Source: DSOS01 sp035286585 (GTDB lineage Bacteria; Chloroflexota; Anaerolineae; Anaerolineales; UBA4823). Taken from it: 5,835 bases of DNA. Location: NCBI GenBank assembly GCA_035286585.1, contig DATEDC010000188.1, positions 1 to 5,835 of the forward strand. The letters run 5' to 3'. Numbering within the stretch: the stretch's first letter is position 1; each line of letters opens with the position of its first letter. The translations under genes were made by a program, and so were the position numbers. Below are positions 5,276 through 5,835 of this stretch, in pieces. The notes beneath the pieces were generated by a model. That model saw nothing but the letters and a program-made list of their open reading frames with translations. It was not told the DNA's origin and made no database searches.

Positions 5276-5609
5276 CATTCATCTTGTAAACCTCCCAACT
5301 CAGCAAAATGTCGTTGGGCATGAGCAGTTTGGGACGCGCCCGGCATTGATTGTTCAATCCAACCGCGATCTGCCATATGTTAATGTGGTCATGATTGTCC
5401 CGATCACGGGCCAACTAACCGCTGATCGTTTTCCTCATACGATTCCCATTCAGCCTACTCAAGAAAACGGATTATCTAGAGAATCTCTTTTATTGGTTTT
5501 CCAATTACGCGCTCTGGATCGCAAACGAATTTCGAGAAAGATAGGCCAGATAGAGCCAGGTTTGATGGCAAAGGTAGATACAGAGCTCAGGCTATTACTT
5601 GATTTGTGA
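5262..5609 (+). CDS. mazF: MazF/PemK-family endoribonuclease toxin
   Basis: A 115-residue protein of normal family length covering the whole fold: N-terminal RGDIHLVNLP, VGHEQFGTRPALIVQS (19-33), VVMIVPITGQL (42-52), HTIPIQPTQENGLSRES (59-75), FQLRALDRKRI (80-90) and a C-terminal helix with LRLLLDL. Arg26 (in GTRPALIV) and Thr49 (in PITG) correspond to the catalytic Arg and Thr known from Bacillus MazF. MazF enzymes cut single-stranded RNA at short sequence-specific sites and stop growth when the antitoxin is lost; the target sequence cannot be read from the gene. There is no ribosome binding site before the ATG, and the start lies inside the end of the antitoxin-like gene, so translation is coupled and toxin output tied to that gene. 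No truncation or missing key residue is seen. Confidence 0.95.
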   Translation: MQRGDIHLVNLPTQQNVVGHEQFGTRPALIVQSNRDLPYVNVVMIVPITGQLTADRFPHTIPIQPTQENGLSRESLLLVFQLRALDRKRISRKIGQIEPGLMAKVDTELRLLLDL

Positions 5610-5682
5610 TGAGCTGAGGATTCGGAAGCTATTTGATTTTAAACACATCCATATTCGAGGAGGTGAATAAAGTAGGAATCTT
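5610..5682. other. Convergent intergenic spacer with an isolated strong ribosome-binding sequence
   Basis: Between the mazF stop and the stop of a converging gene. AGGAGGTGA at 5658-5666 is a full anti-16S match but is followed by no ATG; the only frame at usable distance closes at once. No clear terminator hairpin with T-run is visible. Confidence 0.4.
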
Positions 5683-5835
5683 CTAACCCCACCCCTCGCT
5701 CAGCACCCGCCTCTTCTCTTCGGCTGCTAACACCTCCGCACACGACTCCCAATCCACTTTCTCCACTCGGGTATAGCGCACTTCAAAAGGATGCTCTTTG
5801 GGGATGGCGTCAATAATTCGCTTGGCTTCCTCTTT
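5683..5835 (-). CDS. C-terminal end of an unrecognised protein (start beyond window)
   Basis: A minus-strand frame is open from the right edge for 50 codons and ends with TAG at 5683-5685. It reads KEEAKRIIDAIPKEHPFEVR, then YTRVEKVDWESCAEVLAAEE and finally KRRVLSEGWG. It looks like a real protein end: a charged helix, a short strand (FEVRYTRVEKV) and a final charged helix with an aromatic tail. Opposite frames are interrupted. I do not recognise the family from this fragment. The gene converges on mazF and is transcribed toward it, so it is not part of the mazF operon. Confidence 0.65.
   Translation of the reverse strand, partial: KEEAKRIIDAIPKEHPFEVRYTRVEKVDWESCAEVLAAEEKRRVLSEGWG

Noticed and set aside
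4782..5414. Minus-strand frames of 82 and 97 codons opposite the mazF operon
   Set aside because: They are antisense to three coupled genes with clear overlaps and a recognisable MazF, and have no motifs of their own.
1..5835. CRISPR array, tRNA or rRNA gene
   Set aside because: No regularly spaced repeats and no cloverleaf or rRNA-like sequence were seen on either strand.

Overview
The window looks like an accessory segment of a Gram-positive-like or deep-branching bacterial chromosome. My best guess is Chloroflexota (Anaerolineae-like), because very large zinc-ribbon/class III cyclase/AAA ATPase/TPR proteins next to small toxin-antitoxin genes are typical there. That assignment is an inference from gene content, not from a marker gene. 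Promoters are ordinary TATAAT types and most starts have GGAGG-like ribosome binding sites. Base composition changes along the window: the left half is clearly GC-rich, while the right half (about 3650 onward, and especially 4200-5680) is much more AT-rich with different codon use.

Layout. Positions 1-2834 (minus strand) hold one continuous reading frame that leaves the window on the left: the first 944 residues of a multidomain signalling protein (two zinc ribbons, proline-rich linker, class III nucleotide cyclase, STAND/AAA-type ATPase, start of a TPR region). Long open frames on the opposite strand here are antisense shadows. Positions 2835-3134 are mostly non-coding, with promoter candidates and an A-rich tract. 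Positions 3135-3502 (minus) hold a HicB-like antitoxin gene followed, with an ATGA overlap, by a short HicA-like gene. The HicA frame keeps its start and its Gly-Ser-His active-site motif but loses family similarity after about residue 35 and stops at 54, so it is probably a truncated toxin. A GC-rich scrap at about 3566-3640 reads like the end of a lost gene. An 85-residue antitoxin-like gene (3739-3996) has no visible partner, followed by a 317-base gap.

Positions 4314-5609 (plus) form a tightly coupled three-gene unit: an unrecognised 230-residue protein, a 90-residue acidic protein in the antitoxin position, and a clear MazF/PemK-type endoribonuclease. The first two genes overlap by ATGA and the last two by 14 bases, so they are probably co-translated. 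The second protein shows no obvious DNA-binding domain, so the first protein may supply repression, chaperoning or another third function. This is the best candidate for a little-described system. The window ends in the last 50 codons of an unrecognised minus-strand gene (5683-5835).

Overall, this is a core-like signalling gene beside a roughly 2.5-kb patch of toxin-antitoxin loci in different states: one intact and extended by a third gene, one broken, and one orphan.
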